The notes below the pieces were generated by a model, which saw only the letters and a program-made list of their open reading frames with translations, had not been told where the DNA came from and did no database searches. A stretch of DNA of 64,000 nucleotides from JAJEFO01 sp965221845 (GTDB lineage Bacteria > Pseudomonadota > Alphaproteobacteria > Rhodobacterales > Rhodobacteraceae): NCBI GenBank assembly GCA_965221845.1, contig OZ244919.1:2232001-2296000 (forward strand), in the 5' to 3' direction. The stretch's first letter is position 1. Each line of letters starts with the position of its first letter. The translations under genes were made by a program, and so were the position numbers. Positions 27,114-35,184 of the stretch are shown here, piece by piece.

Positions 27114-28145
27114 TCAGGCGGCAGCTCCGGAACCAGCGCCGGCGGTCGCATTGCGGTTGCCGGCCATGTTCAGGCACATGGCGAGCGCGTTCCTTGCCGG
27201 CAGAAGGTTCGCCTTCGCCTGGCCGGCGATGTCGAACGCCGTGCCGTGGGCAGGTGTCGTGACCGGGACCGGCAGGCCGGCGAGAACGGACACGCCGCGA
27301 TCGAACCCGAGCAGCTTTATCGCGATCTGGCCCTGGTCATGGTACATCGTCACGACGGCATCGTACTCGCCGTCACGCACCTTGAGCCACAGCGTGTCCG
27401 CAGGCAGGGGCCCGACGCAATTGATCCGCCTGCGCCGCGCGCGCTCCACTGCAGGCCGGATCACGCGGATCTCCTCGTCGCCCATCAGGCCGCCGTCCCC
27501 GGCGTGCGGGTTGTAGGCCGCCACCACGATGCGCGGACGGCCGTGGCCTGCCATCTTCAAGGTCCTGTCCGTGAGCCCGATGCTTTCCTCGATCCTCTCG
27601 ATCGTCAGGAGACCGGGCACGTCCCTCATCGCCACGTGGCTCGTGACCCGGCCGTTCCACATGCCATTGGCCACGTTGAACTCGCTCGCCGGCGTCTCGA
27701 GGCCGAAGAACGCGCGGGCAAAGCCGAGCTCGTCGGCGAATTCGTTGCCGCCCAGATGCATCGATTCCTTGTTGAAGGGCATGAACACGACACCGTCGAC
27801 CCTCCCCGCCTGCGACAGCTCGAACGCCCGGCGCAGGCCCTCGATCGAGGATCGCCCGCCCGCGGCCGAGACCTGGGCCACGGGAACGTCCCCGATGCCG
27901 TCCACCGGCAGGTCGAGATGCAGGACCTGGCCGTCGACAGGGTCAAGGTCGGCATCAAGCGCTGCGTGCCTCACGTCGGTCCCGGATCCCATCCGCTCCT
28001 CGCCCAGCGCGAGCGCCTCGGGCGCGCCGATGACCACGAGGTTCGCGCAGTTGCGCACTTCGTCATCTCCCAGGAGCCCGTGCAGGAGCTCCGGGCCGAT
28101 GCCCCCGGGGTCGCCTTGGACAAGGGCGATGGTCTTCAAGGTCAC
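27114..28145 (-). CDS. PdxA-like NAD-dependent dehydrogenase (PdxA2 type)
   Basis: A 343-residue member of the PdxA family, whose members oxidise and decarboxylate phosphorylated 4-carbon hydroxy acids. Metal-site histidines are present in RVTSHVAMRDVPG, AAYNPHAGDGGLMGDEE and TPAHGTAFDIAG, and MYHDQGQIAIKLL is the usual PdxA segment. The setting among catabolic genes, away from pdxJ or ksgA, points to the PdxA2 subgroup (D-threonate or D-erythronate 4-phosphate oxidation) rather than vitamin B6 synthesis. The DUF1537 kinase that normally partners PdxA2 is not in the window. GTG start overlaps the gntR stop. Confidence 0.82.
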   Translation of the reverse strand: MTLKTIALVQGDPGGIGPELLHGLLGDDEVRNCANLVVIGAPEALALGEERMGSGTDVRHAALDADLDPVDGQVLHLDLPVDGIGDVPVAQVSAAGGRSSIEGLRRAFELSQAGRVDGVVFMPFNKESMHLGGNEFADELGFARAFFGLETPASEFNVANGMWNGRVTSHVAMRDVPGLLTIERIEESIGLTDRTLKMAGHGRPRIVVAAYNPHAGDGGLMGDEEIRVIRPAVERARRRRINCVGPLPADTLWLKVRDGEYDAVVTMYHDQGQIAIKLLGFDRGVSVLAGLPVPVTTPAHGTAFDIAGQAKANLLPARNALAMCLNMAGNRNATAGAGSGAAA

Positions 28146-28852
28146 GACTCCCTCCCCTTCGCCAGGCTCTCCTGCGTGGCGGCGATGTTGGCGACCGCGG
28201 CTTCCAGGTGCCGCCGCATCTGCCCGGCGCAGGCCTGCCCGTCACGGGCCTTGAGCGCGGCCAGGATGTCCGCGTGCTGGCCCAGGGTGCGGTCACGCGC
28301 CATCCGGTTCTTGGACGAGATGAAGCGCGCCCGCCAGAGGCGCGCATTGTACGTCCTGTGGGACTCCAGCAGCGGCACGTTGCGTGCCGCACGGACGACG
28401 GTCTGGTGAAACTCCATGTCCCAGCCAAAGAACTGCAGCGGCTCCGCGCCCTCGTCGGCCAGGCGCATGCGCTCTTCCAGCCCGGCGGCCTCGGAGATCT
28501 CCGCTTCGGTGGCGTGCCTGCAGGCCAGTTCGCCCGCCAGCGCCTCAAGAGATCCCAGGACCGCGAGGCTTTGGGCGAGCTCCTCAAGCGAGGGGTCGGC
28601 CACGCTGGGACGGCGCGTCGGCCCGTACACGATCAGGCCTTCGTTCTCGAGCATGCGGAGCGCCTCTTTCAAGGGGGTCCGGCTGATGCTGAACGCGTCC
28701 GCAAGCTCGCGTTCGGGCACGGCAATGCCCGGCGGCAGCTTTCCGAGCAGGATGGACTCGCGCAATGCATCGGCGGCGCGTTCGGCCAGGGACCTGCGAG
28801 GACCGACGCCTCCGATTTCCCGCAACTCTTCTGCCCATCCCCGTTCTCCCAC
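28142..28852 (-). CDS. GntR-family regulator, FCD (FadR/VanR) type
   Basis: A 236-residue one-component regulator. The N-terminal winged helix (RSLAERAADALRESILLGKL to PERELADAFSISRTPLKEAL, then MLENEGLIVY) precedes an FCD ligand-binding domain (MEFHQTVVRAARNVPL, LGQHADILAALKARDG, HLEAAV) whose Asp/His residues normally bind a metal and an acid ligand. The chosen GTG at 28852 lies 1 bp after the stop of the lyase gene. It probably controls this sugar-acid cluster and may act on the palindromic region at 34217-34271. Confidence 0.85.
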   Translation of the reverse strand: MGERGWAEELREIGGVGPRRSLAERAADALRESILLGKLPPGIAVPERELADAFSISRTPLKEALRMLENEGLIVYGPTRRPSVADPSLEELAQSLAVLGSLEALAGELACRHATEAEISEAAGLEERMRLADEGAEPLQFFGWDMEFHQTVVRAARNVPLLESHRTYNARLWRARFISSKNRMARDRTLGQHADILAALKARDGQACAGQMRRHLEAAVANIAATQESLAKGRES

Positions 28853-28853
28853 G

Positions 28854-29765
28854 TCAGAGCCCCCACCTGAGCGCAAGAGGGTCGAGAGGACGCAGCAGCT
28901 CGAGGAGCTGCGCGCGCGCACGGTCCGGCAGGGCGGGGACCGGATGGCGGCAGAAGGCGGACCTGATGACGCCCCCGGCCTTCATCGCCTCCTTGGCGGC
29001 ACGGAACCCGCACTGGCGGTTCTCGTGGTTGATGGCTGGCAGGACGCGCGCATAGGCCGCGAGCGCCCTGTCGCGGTCCCCGGCCAGGTGGTGACGCACG
29101 ACAGGCTTGATCTGATCGGTGATCGTGGCCGAAGTCATCGTGCCCGTGGCCCCGGCGTCGAGGTCGGCCATCAGCGTGATGCCCTCTTCGCCGTCAAAGG
29201 GTCCTTCTATGTGGTCGCGCGCCTCGGCCAGCAGGGCGCGCAGCTTGGCCGCCGTGCCGGCGCTTTCGATCTTCAGGAGCTTGAGCATCTCGATTTCGCG
29301 CGCCATTCTCGCCAGCAGGGGCACGGCCAGCTCGACTCCGGACAGGGGCGCGTCCTGCAGCATGATCGGAATGCCGACCTCGCCGACCCGCGCGAAGTGC
29401 TCGAAGGTCTGGTCCGCGGTGCCCTTCAGGGTGGCGCCGTGGTACGGCGCCATCATCATCACGACGTCGGCGCCCATCTCCTTGGCCTGCCGCGCACGCG
29501 CCACTGCAATGTCGGTGGCAAAGTGGCTGATCGCGACAATGACCGGGACCCGGCCCGCCACATGGCCCAGGGACATCCGGGCCAGTTCATGGCGCTCCTG
29601 GTCGCTGAGCAGGAACTGCTCGGAATAGTTGGCCAGGATGCAGACACCGTCGGAACCCTGGTCGATCATGCAGTCGAGTGCGCGGGCCGAGCCCTCGGTG
29701 TCAAGCGTGCCATCGTCGTGGAAGGCGGTCGGCGCGACGGGCCAGATGCCGGAATAGGGTTTCAT
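28854..29765 (-). CDS. DapA-family lyase/aldolase with altered Tyr region
   Basis: A 303-residue TIM-barrel protein of the dihydrodipicolinate synthase/N-acetylneuraminate lyase superfamily. The start MKPYSGIWPVAPTAFHDDGT is typical. Schiff-base Lys is likely in LKIESAG, where the family has VKEAS. The usual catalytic YNxP stretch reads IPIMLQDAPLSG, so the canonical Tyr is missing. In this cluster it most plausibly cleaves or dehydrates a 2-keto-3-deoxy sugar acid made by the RhmD-like enzyme encoded upstream. Substrate is inferred only. Confidence 0.8.
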   Translation of the reverse strand: MKPYSGIWPVAPTAFHDDGTLDTEGSARALDCMIDQGSDGVCILANYSEQFLLSDQERHELARMSLGHVAGRVPVIVAISHFATDIAVARARQAKEMGADVVMMMAPYHGATLKGTADQTFEHFARVGEVGIPIMLQDAPLSGVELAVPLLARMAREIEMLKLLKIESAGTAAKLRALLAEARDHIEGPFDGEEGITLMADLDAGATGTMTSATITDQIKPVVRHHLAGDRDRALAAYARVLPAINHENRQCGFRAAKEAMKAGGVIRSAFCRHPVPALPDRARAQLLELLRPLDPLALRWGL

Positions 29766-29958
29766 GGCGACATGCGGCAAGTCTTGGCGGCGGCATGGAG
29801 GCCGCCGGCATGCGACCCTTGCGCGCCCGGCCCGCGGCCGGATCCCTCCCGGACGCGAGACGGCACGTGAGGGCCGGCGGGCTTCGGAGAAGCGGCGCGG
29901 ATGCCGGAGGGCGGCCCGGAGCCGGCGTCGCCGATCAGGTTCCCGGGAACGTCCATGC

Positions 29959-31131
29959 CTACTCCATGATCTCAAAGTTGCGGACGTGCTCGTCGGTGAT
30001 CTCGATTCCGAGGCCCGGCAGTTCGTCATCCAGTTGCAGGAAGCCGTCAACGGCATTCGGCTCGCCCTTGAAGATGTAGTAGAACAGTTCGTTGCCGACC
30101 TCCACGTCGAAGACCGGGAAATGCTCGCTGATCGGGCAGTTCACGTTCGCCATCGTCAGGTGATAGTTGTGCATCTGGCCGGCATGCGGGACCACCGGGA
30201 CCTGGAACGCCTCGGCAACCGCGTTGATCTTCTGGGCGGCCGTGATGCCGCCGACCCGGTTCGTGTCGTACTGCAGGACGCTGACCGCGCCCCTGCGCAG
30301 GAGGTCCGTGCATCCGATCAGGCCGAATTCGTGCTCGCCGCCCGAGATCGGGATCGGGCCCCGGTTGAGCGCCGCGTACCCGTCGACGTCATCCGCAATG
30401 ACCGGCTCTTCCAGCCAGCGCGGCTCGTACCTCTCCAGCCTGGGCAGCATCCGGCGCGTGTAGTCGAGGTTCCAGCCCATGTAGGCCTCGAGCATGAGAT
30501 CGCGGTCGTAGCCGATGACCTCGCGCACGGCCTCGACCCGCTTGAGATTCTCGCGCATGCCCGCCATGCCGTCCTTGGGACCGTAGCCGAACCGGGACTT
30601 GAAGGCCTTGCAGCCGTTCTTCACCGCCGTCTCGGCCTCGGCCTGCATCTCCTCGATCGGACCGGCATAGAGCTTAGAGTAATAGACCGGGATCCTCTCC
30701 TTGGTCCGCCCGCCGAGGAGCTTGAAGACGGGCTTGCCGGCGAGCTTTCCCATCAGGTCCCAGATCGCGATGTCCACGGCGCTGATCGCCGTCATGCCGA
30801 CGCCCTTTCGCCCCCAGGCATGGCTGCGACGGTACATCTTTTCCCAGACATGGGCGCAGTCGAACGGGTCTTCGCCGATCACCATCGGCGCATACCAGTC
30901 GTCGATCGCCTTCTTGACCACCGTGGGCGCCAGCGCGGCGTTGCCAATGCCGATGACGCCGCTCTCCGCCTCGACCTCGCAGGTCAGCCACTGGTGGAAG
31001 CGGAAGGGCGACATCGCGTCGCCGTCGTTCCGCAGCGCGTCCGAGGCGTTGGTGCAGAAGTTGCCCGTCGGCGGGACGGTCGGGCCGGTCCAGTTCCAGA
31101 CGCGCGTGCGGACAGACTTTATCCTGCTCAT
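29959..31131 (-). CDS. L-rhamnonate dehydratase-like enolase-superfamily enzyme
   Basis: A 390-residue mandelate racemase-subgroup dehydratase, very like RhmD. Evidence includes KAFKSRFGYGPKDGMAGMR, LMLEAYMGWNLDYTRRMLPR with metal-ligand acids, WLEEPVIADD, SGGEHEFG and VVPHAGQMHNYHLTMAN, plus the C-terminal PVFDVEVGNELFYYIFKG. RhmD dehydrates L-rhamnonate (and L-mannonate, L-lyxonate) to the 2-keto-3-deoxy acid. Its stop is ~190 bp before the lyase gene and its start directly abuts the TctA gene end. Substrate within the acid-sugar group is not certain. Confidence 0.87.
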   Translation of the reverse strand: MSRIKSVRTRVWNWTGPTVPPTGNFCTNASDALRNDGDAMSPFRFHQWLTCEVEAESGVIGIGNAALAPTVVKKAIDDWYAPMVIGEDPFDCAHVWEKMYRRSHAWGRKGVGMTAISAVDIAIWDLMGKLAGKPVFKLLGGRTKERIPVYYSKLYAGPIEEMQAEAETAVKNGCKAFKSRFGYGPKDGMAGMRENLKRVEAVREVIGYDRDLMLEAYMGWNLDYTRRMLPRLERYEPRWLEEPVIADDVDGYAALNRGPIPISGGEHEFGLIGCTDLLRRGAVSVLQYDTNRVGGITAAQKINAVAEAFQVPVVPHAGQMHNYHLTMANVNCPISEHFPVFDVEVGNELFYYIFKGEPNAVDGFLQLDDELPGLGIEITDEHVRNFEIME

Positions 31132-31132
31132 G

Positions 31133-32632
31133 TCACTCTCCTGCGGGGTCGCGCGGCGCGCGGCGCTTCGACGGGCGTCTCCAGATCGCGGGACCGAACA
31201 AGGCCAGCGCGGTCAGCACGAGGAACAGCAGGGTCAGGGGACGGGTGAACATCAGCCACCACTTCTCGTCCAGCATCACCATGGACTGGCCCAGGCGCTG
31301 CTCGAGCATCCCGCCCAGGATCAGGCCGATGGCCAGCGGCACGACGGAAAAGCCGTAGCGGCGCATGAAGTAGCCGACGACACCAGAGACCAGCGCGACC
31401 CAGACGTCGAACATCGACTGGTCCAGGGCGTAGGCGCCGACGATGGAGAACGCGAAGACCGCCGGCCACAGCACCTCGACCGGTATGAGGGTCACGCGGG
31501 CGAAGATCCTGGCGCCCCGCAGGCCGACAACGAAGAACAGCAGGTTCACCAGCATCATCGACCAGAAGATCGCGTAGGCGAAATCAGCCTGTTCGGCGAA
31601 CATGCCGGGCCCGGGCTGGAGCCCGTGCACCATCAGCCCGGCCAGGATCACCGCCGCCGTGGCCGAGCCGGGTATGCCCAGCGCCAGCGTGGGCACCATC
31701 GCGCCGCCGGTGGCCGCGTTGTTGGCGGCCTCGGACCCCGCCACGCCTTCGATGGCCCCCTTGCCGAACAGTTCCGGGTTGCGGGACCAGCGCCTTGCCT
31801 CGTTGTAGCCGATCATCGAGGCCACGGTCGCGCCTTCAGCGGGAAGGATGCCGATGAAGGTGCCGATGCCCGAGGACCGCACGATCGCGCGCCAGCTGTC
31901 CCGGTAGTCCTTGGCTCCGGGCAGTTCGACCGACTTCATGCGGATCGCCTCGCGCCTGAGGCGAAGCCTCTCGGACTGCGCCAGCAGCTCGGAGATGCCA
32001 AACACGCCGATCATGACGGGCACGAAGCCCACGCCCTCGTACAGGTGGTAGGATCCGAAGGTGAAGCGCTCGACCGTGGTCAGGTTGTCCACGCCGATCG
32101 TTGCGATCAGGATGCCGAACATGCCCGCGATCAGGTTCTTGACGGACGAGCCGTCGCCGATCGAGGCCAGCATGGACAAGCCGAAGAGGGTCAGCGCGAA
32201 GTACTCGGGCGGCGAGAAGTGATAGGCCGCGCGCGCCAGCAGGGGCGCCGCCAGCATCAGGCAGATCACGCTGAAAATGCCGCCAAAGGTCGAAGCGACC
32301 ACGGCCATGCCAAGGGCGCGCCCGGCCTGGCCCTGCTGGGCCAGCGGGTAGCCGTCCAGGCAGGTCGTGGCGCTGGCCGCGGTGCCGGGCGTGTTGATGA
32401 GGATCGCGGTGATCGCCCCTGCGAAGGTTGCCGAGCAGTAGATCGCCGTCATCGTGGCGATCGCGGGCACAGGCTCCATGGTCAGCGTGAAGGGCAGCAG
32501 CAGCGCCGCACCGGTCGTCGCGTTCAGCCCCGGCAGCGCGCCGATGATCACGCCGCCGACGGTCGCGCAGAGAATCAGCAGCAGCAGATGGAGGTCGAAC
32601 AGGGATGACAGCCCTTGGAACAGCGCGTCCAT
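31133..32632 (-). CDS. TTT transporter large membrane subunit (TctA)
   Basis: A 499-residue polytopic protein with the TctA hallmarks GVIIGALPGLNATTGAALLL, AILINTPGTAASATTCLDGYP and the repeat GSEAANNAATGGAMVPTLAL followed by LGIPGSATAAVIL. With the small subunit and the periplasmic binding protein encoded just upstream, it forms a tripartite tricarboxylate-type importer driven by the ion gradient. Cluster context suggests uptake of the sugar acid handled by the RhmD-like enzyme. The start at 32632 is 4 bp from the TctB stop. Confidence 0.92.
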   Translation of the reverse strand: MDALFQGLSSLFDLHLLLLILCATVGGVIIGALPGLNATTGAALLLPFTLTMEPVPAIATMTAIYCSATFAGAITAILINTPGTAASATTCLDGYPLAQQGQAGRALGMAVVASTFGGIFSVICLMLAAPLLARAAYHFSPPEYFALTLFGLSMLASIGDGSSVKNLIAGMFGILIATIGVDNLTTVERFTFGSYHLYEGVGFVPVMIGVFGISELLAQSERLRLRREAIRMKSVELPGAKDYRDSWRAIVRSSGIGTFIGILPAEGATVASMIGYNEARRWSRNPELFGKGAIEGVAGSEAANNAATGGAMVPTLALGIPGSATAAVILAGLMVHGLQPGPGMFAEQADFAYAIFWSMMLVNLLFFVVGLRGARIFARVTLIPVEVLWPAVFAFSIVGAYALDQSMFDVWVALVSGVVGYFMRRYGFSVVPLAIGLILGGMLEQRLGQSMVMLDEKWWLMFTRPLTLLFLVLTALALFGPAIWRRPSKRRAPRDPAGE

Positions 32633-32636
32633 GGGC

Positions 32637-33116
32637 TCACCCGTACCAGAGACTGGTGAGCAACCCGCGCGGGAAGCGGATCTCGAAGACCTGGTCGAAG
32701 GCGAAGAATATCGCCGCCGGCACAAGCGCCCCGACAAGGACCAGGACCGGCAACCTCCGCTCGCCCCACAGCAGGGCCAGCGCCGTGGCGAACGCCCCGA
32801 TGGCAAGGAAGAGGTCAATGCCCGTCAGCGCCGCGAACCCTGCAAGCAGGGCCATCGTGCCAACGGTGCTGCCCGCGAGCCTGTCGCGGACGCGGACCGG
32901 ATCCCTCCAGGCCATCAGGAGCGTCAGGAAGACCAGCAGCACCACCAGAAGCTGCGGGAAGTCCGAGGGCTGGATGCCGCGTTTCAGGATCGGCGGCATC
33001 TCCTTGAAGGTCGTGCTCACCCAGAATGTCGCGCCGCAAAAGGCCAGGATCAGGACCGGGACGAGCCAGCGCTCCAGCCGGCCCGGCGGCTTGGGTTTGT
33101 CGGTCGGCAGCGTCAT
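32637..33116 (-). CDS. TTT transporter small membrane subunit (TctB)
   Basis: A 159-residue protein with about four membrane helices (WLVPVLILAFCGATFW, LLVVLLVFLTLLMAW, TMALLAGFAAL, RLPVLVLVGALVPAAIFFAF). It starts MTLPTDKPKPPG at 33116. Its place between TctC and TctA, plus size and topology, define it, since TctB proteins are poorly conserved. A 13-bp hairpin separates it from the binding-protein gene. Confidence 0.85.
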   Translation of the reverse strand: MTLPTDKPKPPGRLERWLVPVLILAFCGATFWVSTTFKEMPPILKRGIQPSDFPQLLVVLLVFLTLLMAWRDPVRVRDRLAGSTVGTMALLAGFAALTGIDLFLAIGAFATALALLWGERRLPVLVLVGALVPAAIFFAFDQVFEIRFPRGLLTSLWYG

Positions 33117-33175
33117 GGACTCCCACCTTGCAGGCGAAGCGGCGGATCCGAACGGAAGGGGCGGAGGGCAGGCGA

Positions 33176-33211
33176 CATGCGATGCGGCAAGCAAGGGCGC
33201 CGCACCGCATG
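33176..33211 (-). promoter_or_regulatory. Intercistronic hairpin after tctC
   Basis: CATGCGATGCGGC (33176-33188) and GCCGCACCGCATG (33199-33211) pair over 13 bp with one G-U, around a 10-nt loop. The hairpin lies 10 bp past the tctC stop. It may protect the tctC message and limit readthrough into tctB and tctA. Confidence 0.6.
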
Positions 33212-33221
33212 CCGGGCGGGC

Positions 33222-34190
33222 CTATTCGATGAAGCCCAGCTCCTTCAGGGCCGCGGCCATCTCGTTCACCGTGGTCTCGATCTGCGGACCCCAGACATCC
33301 GACCCCGCAACCGAGGAGCTGTCCAGGCCGACCGACGTCAGGAAGCCCTGGTAGACCGTGTGGCTCATGGCCTTGAGCAGGGCGGCCTCGATCCTCTCGG
33401 CCACTTCCGGAGGCGTGTCTGCATGCACGGCAAAGCCGCGCACGGTCGAGAAGCTGACCGGAATGCCCAGCTCCCTTGCGGTCGGAACGTCGCCGATCTT
33501 CTCCATCCGCGCGTCCGCCAGGACGACGGTCGGGCAAATCTCGCCCGCCTCGATCTGCGCGCCGGCTTCGGCCAGGTTCAGGACGCCCGCGTCCACCGCG
33601 CCCGCGACCAGCTGGGTGGCGAGCTCCGCGCCACCGTCAAAGGGCAGCATCTTTGGCGTCTTCATCCCGCCCTTCAGCGTGAACATGAAGGCGGACACGT
33701 CGTCGATGTTGCCCAGATGCGTCACGCCGTAGGTGATCGGGGCCTCCTTCTGCCTGGCCACGAAGTCCTCGGCGCTCTCGTAGGCGCCGCACTTCGTCAT
33801 CAGGATCTGCGGGTCGTCCGTGCCGCGCGCAATCGGACGCAATTCGTCGATCGTCATGCCGCCCTGGCCCTTGGCCATCACGGCCGCATGCCCGACCGTG
33901 AAGGTCAGGATCGAGTAGCCGTCCGCCGGCACGGTCTTGTAGTACTCGAGCGCCGCGGCGCCGCCACCGCCCCTCTTGTTGACGACGACCATGTCCTGGC
34001 CCAGCTCGCGGCGCGCGCGCAGCATCATCATGCGCGTCGTCACGTCGGTCCCGCCGCCGTTGCCGGCGTGGGTCACGACCTCGATCGTCTTGCTCGGATA
34101 CTCGTCTGCGCTTGCGGCACCTCCAGCCATGATTGCCGCCGATGCGAGGATCGCAGCAGCGCCCAGCCTTGCTCGGAAAGAATTCTTCAT
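33222..34190 (-). CDS. TTT transporter periplasmic binding protein (TctC)
   Basis: A 322-residue Bug/TctC receptor with signal peptide MKNSFRARLGAAAILASAAI…GGAASA and the mature start DEYPSKTIEVVTHAGNGGGT, the family phosphate/carboxylate loop. The rest shows GGGGAAALEYYKTVPADGYS, PITYGVTHLGNIDDVSA and QLVAGAVDAGVLNLAEAG. It binds the substrate for the TctBA channel. It is the first gene of the whole catabolic run 34190-27114, and the likely promoter and operator lie directly upstream. Confidence 0.9.
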   Translation of the reverse strand: MKNSFRARLGAAAILASAAIMAGGAASADEYPSKTIEVVTHAGNGGGTDVTTRMMMLRARRELGQDMVVVNKRGGGGAAALEYYKTVPADGYSILTFTVGHAAVMAKGQGGMTIDELRPIARGTDDPQILMTKCGAYESAEDFVARQKEAPITYGVTHLGNIDDVSAFMFTLKGGMKTPKMLPFDGGAELATQLVAGAVDAGVLNLAEAGAQIEAGEICPTVVLADARMEKIGDVPTARELGIPVSFSTVRGFAVHADTPPEVAERIEAALLKAMSHTVYQGFLTSVGLDSSSVAGSDVWGPQIETTVNEMAAALKELGFIE

Positions 34191-34216
34191 TGCGTGCTCC
34201 CTAGGATCGTTTTCGA

Positions 34217-34271
34217 GGATCAGTCAGTGATCCGCTTGCATTCTGTATGCCAAATGCCAAATGCGAGTCAA
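34217..34271 (-). promoter_or_regulatory. Promoter/operator region of the sugar-acid cluster
   Basis: On the minus strand TTGACT (34271-34266) is a good -35, with a weak -10 (TACAGA or ATACAG) 17-18 bp on. The -10 lies inside the imperfect palindrome TTGCATTCTGTATGCCAA (34236-34253). A second inverted repeat, GGATCA-GTCAG-TGATCC (34217-34233), follows. Three 7-bp direct repeats of ATGCCAA type (34247-34267) overlap the promoter. This is a likely GntR target. Confidence 0.45.
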
Positions 34272-34439
34272 ACCCCGATTGCCGAAGGGGCCCGGAATGC
34301 CGCGCTGCGGGCCAGGCAGCTCGCTGCGCCTGCCGTCAACGAGGCCTGCCGGAGGCCGCCCGGCAGCGGCACCGGGCGTCACCGGCGAGCGCCGCACGCG
34401 GACCGGGCGCCTGCGAAATGCATGGCGTAACCGTCCGAG

Positions 34440-35153
34440 ATGCGCCATGAAGCCCTCATGACGCCTCGGGTAAACGCCTACCTTGTCCATTTGCTCACGG
34501 CATCCGGCGCCGTCTTCGCCATGCTGGCGCTCCTCGCGGCGGTCGAGGGCGACTGGGCCACGATGTTCCTCTGGCTTCTCGTGGCCTTCGCCGTGGACGG
34601 GATGGACGGCCCGCTCGCGCGCGCAACCCGGGTCACGGTCAACGCAAGGCGTCTCGACGGCACCATCCTGGACGTGATCGTTGACTTCCTCACATACGTC
34701 GTCATTCCCGCGTTCGCCTTGTTTCGCTCGAACCTCCTGCCGGGATGGACCGGCTGGGCGGCCATCATCGTGATCACCTTTCTTTCGGCGATCTACTTTG
34801 CCGACACCCGGATGAAGACGTCGGACAACTCGTTCAGCGGATTCCCGGCCTGCTGGAACATGGTGGTTCTCGTCCTCTTCGCGATCAAGCCCGATTTCTG
34901 GATCAGCCTGGCGCTGGTCGTCGCGCTGGCGCTGGCCATGCTCCTGCCGATAAAGTTCGTGCACCCCTTCCGCACCGAGAGATGGCGCACCGTATCCCTG
35001 CCCATGGCGTTCGCCTGGACGTTCTTCGCGGGGTGGGCCGCATGGGTGGATTTCGACCCCGAAAGCTGGGCGCACTGGGGCCTGATCGTGACGACGGTCT
35101 GGCTGCTGCTCGCGGGCGCCGCGCAGCAGGTCCTCTACCGGGAACGGCTCTGA
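34440..35153 (+). CDS. pcs: Phosphatidylcholine synthase
   Basis: A 237-residue membrane CDP-alcohol phosphotransferase that condenses choline directly with CDP-diacylglycerol, a bacterial route mostly in alphaproteobacteria. The catalytic motif DG(x2)AR(x8+)G(x3)D(x3)D is seen as DGMDGPLARATRVTV…LDGTILDVIVDF near residues 53-85. Seven or eight helices follow. Start at 34440 (MRHEALMTPRV) or Met7 at 34458 cannot be decided, as neither has a strong ribosome site. It converges with the citrate synthase gene. Confidence 0.9.
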   Translation: MRHEALMTPRVNAYLVHLLTASGAVFAMLALLAAVEGDWATMFLWLLVAFAVDGMDGPLARATRVTVNARRLDGTILDVIVDFLTYVVIPAFALFRSNLLPGWTGWAAIIVITFLSAIYFADTRMKTSDNSFSGFPACWNMVVLVLFAIKPDFWISLALVVALALAMLLPIKFVHPFRTERWRTVSLPMAFAWTFFAGWAAWVDFDPESWAHWGLIVTTVWLLLAGAAQQVLYRERL

Positions 35154-35163
35154 GCCTCATCGC

Positions 35164-35184
35164 GCCCGCGGGGAGCGCGCGGGC
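35164..35184. terminator. Hairpin between convergent pcs and citrate synthase genes
   Basis: GCCCGCG and CGCGGGC form a 7-bp stem with a 7-nt loop in the 31-bp gap between two convergent stops. It could serve as a bidirectional terminator, although no T run is present. Confidence 0.45.

Noticed and set aside
27114..31131. Assignment as the D-threonate/D-erythronate pathway
   Set aside because: PdxA2 alone is not enough. The DUF1537 kinase is missing and an RhmD-like dehydratase is present.
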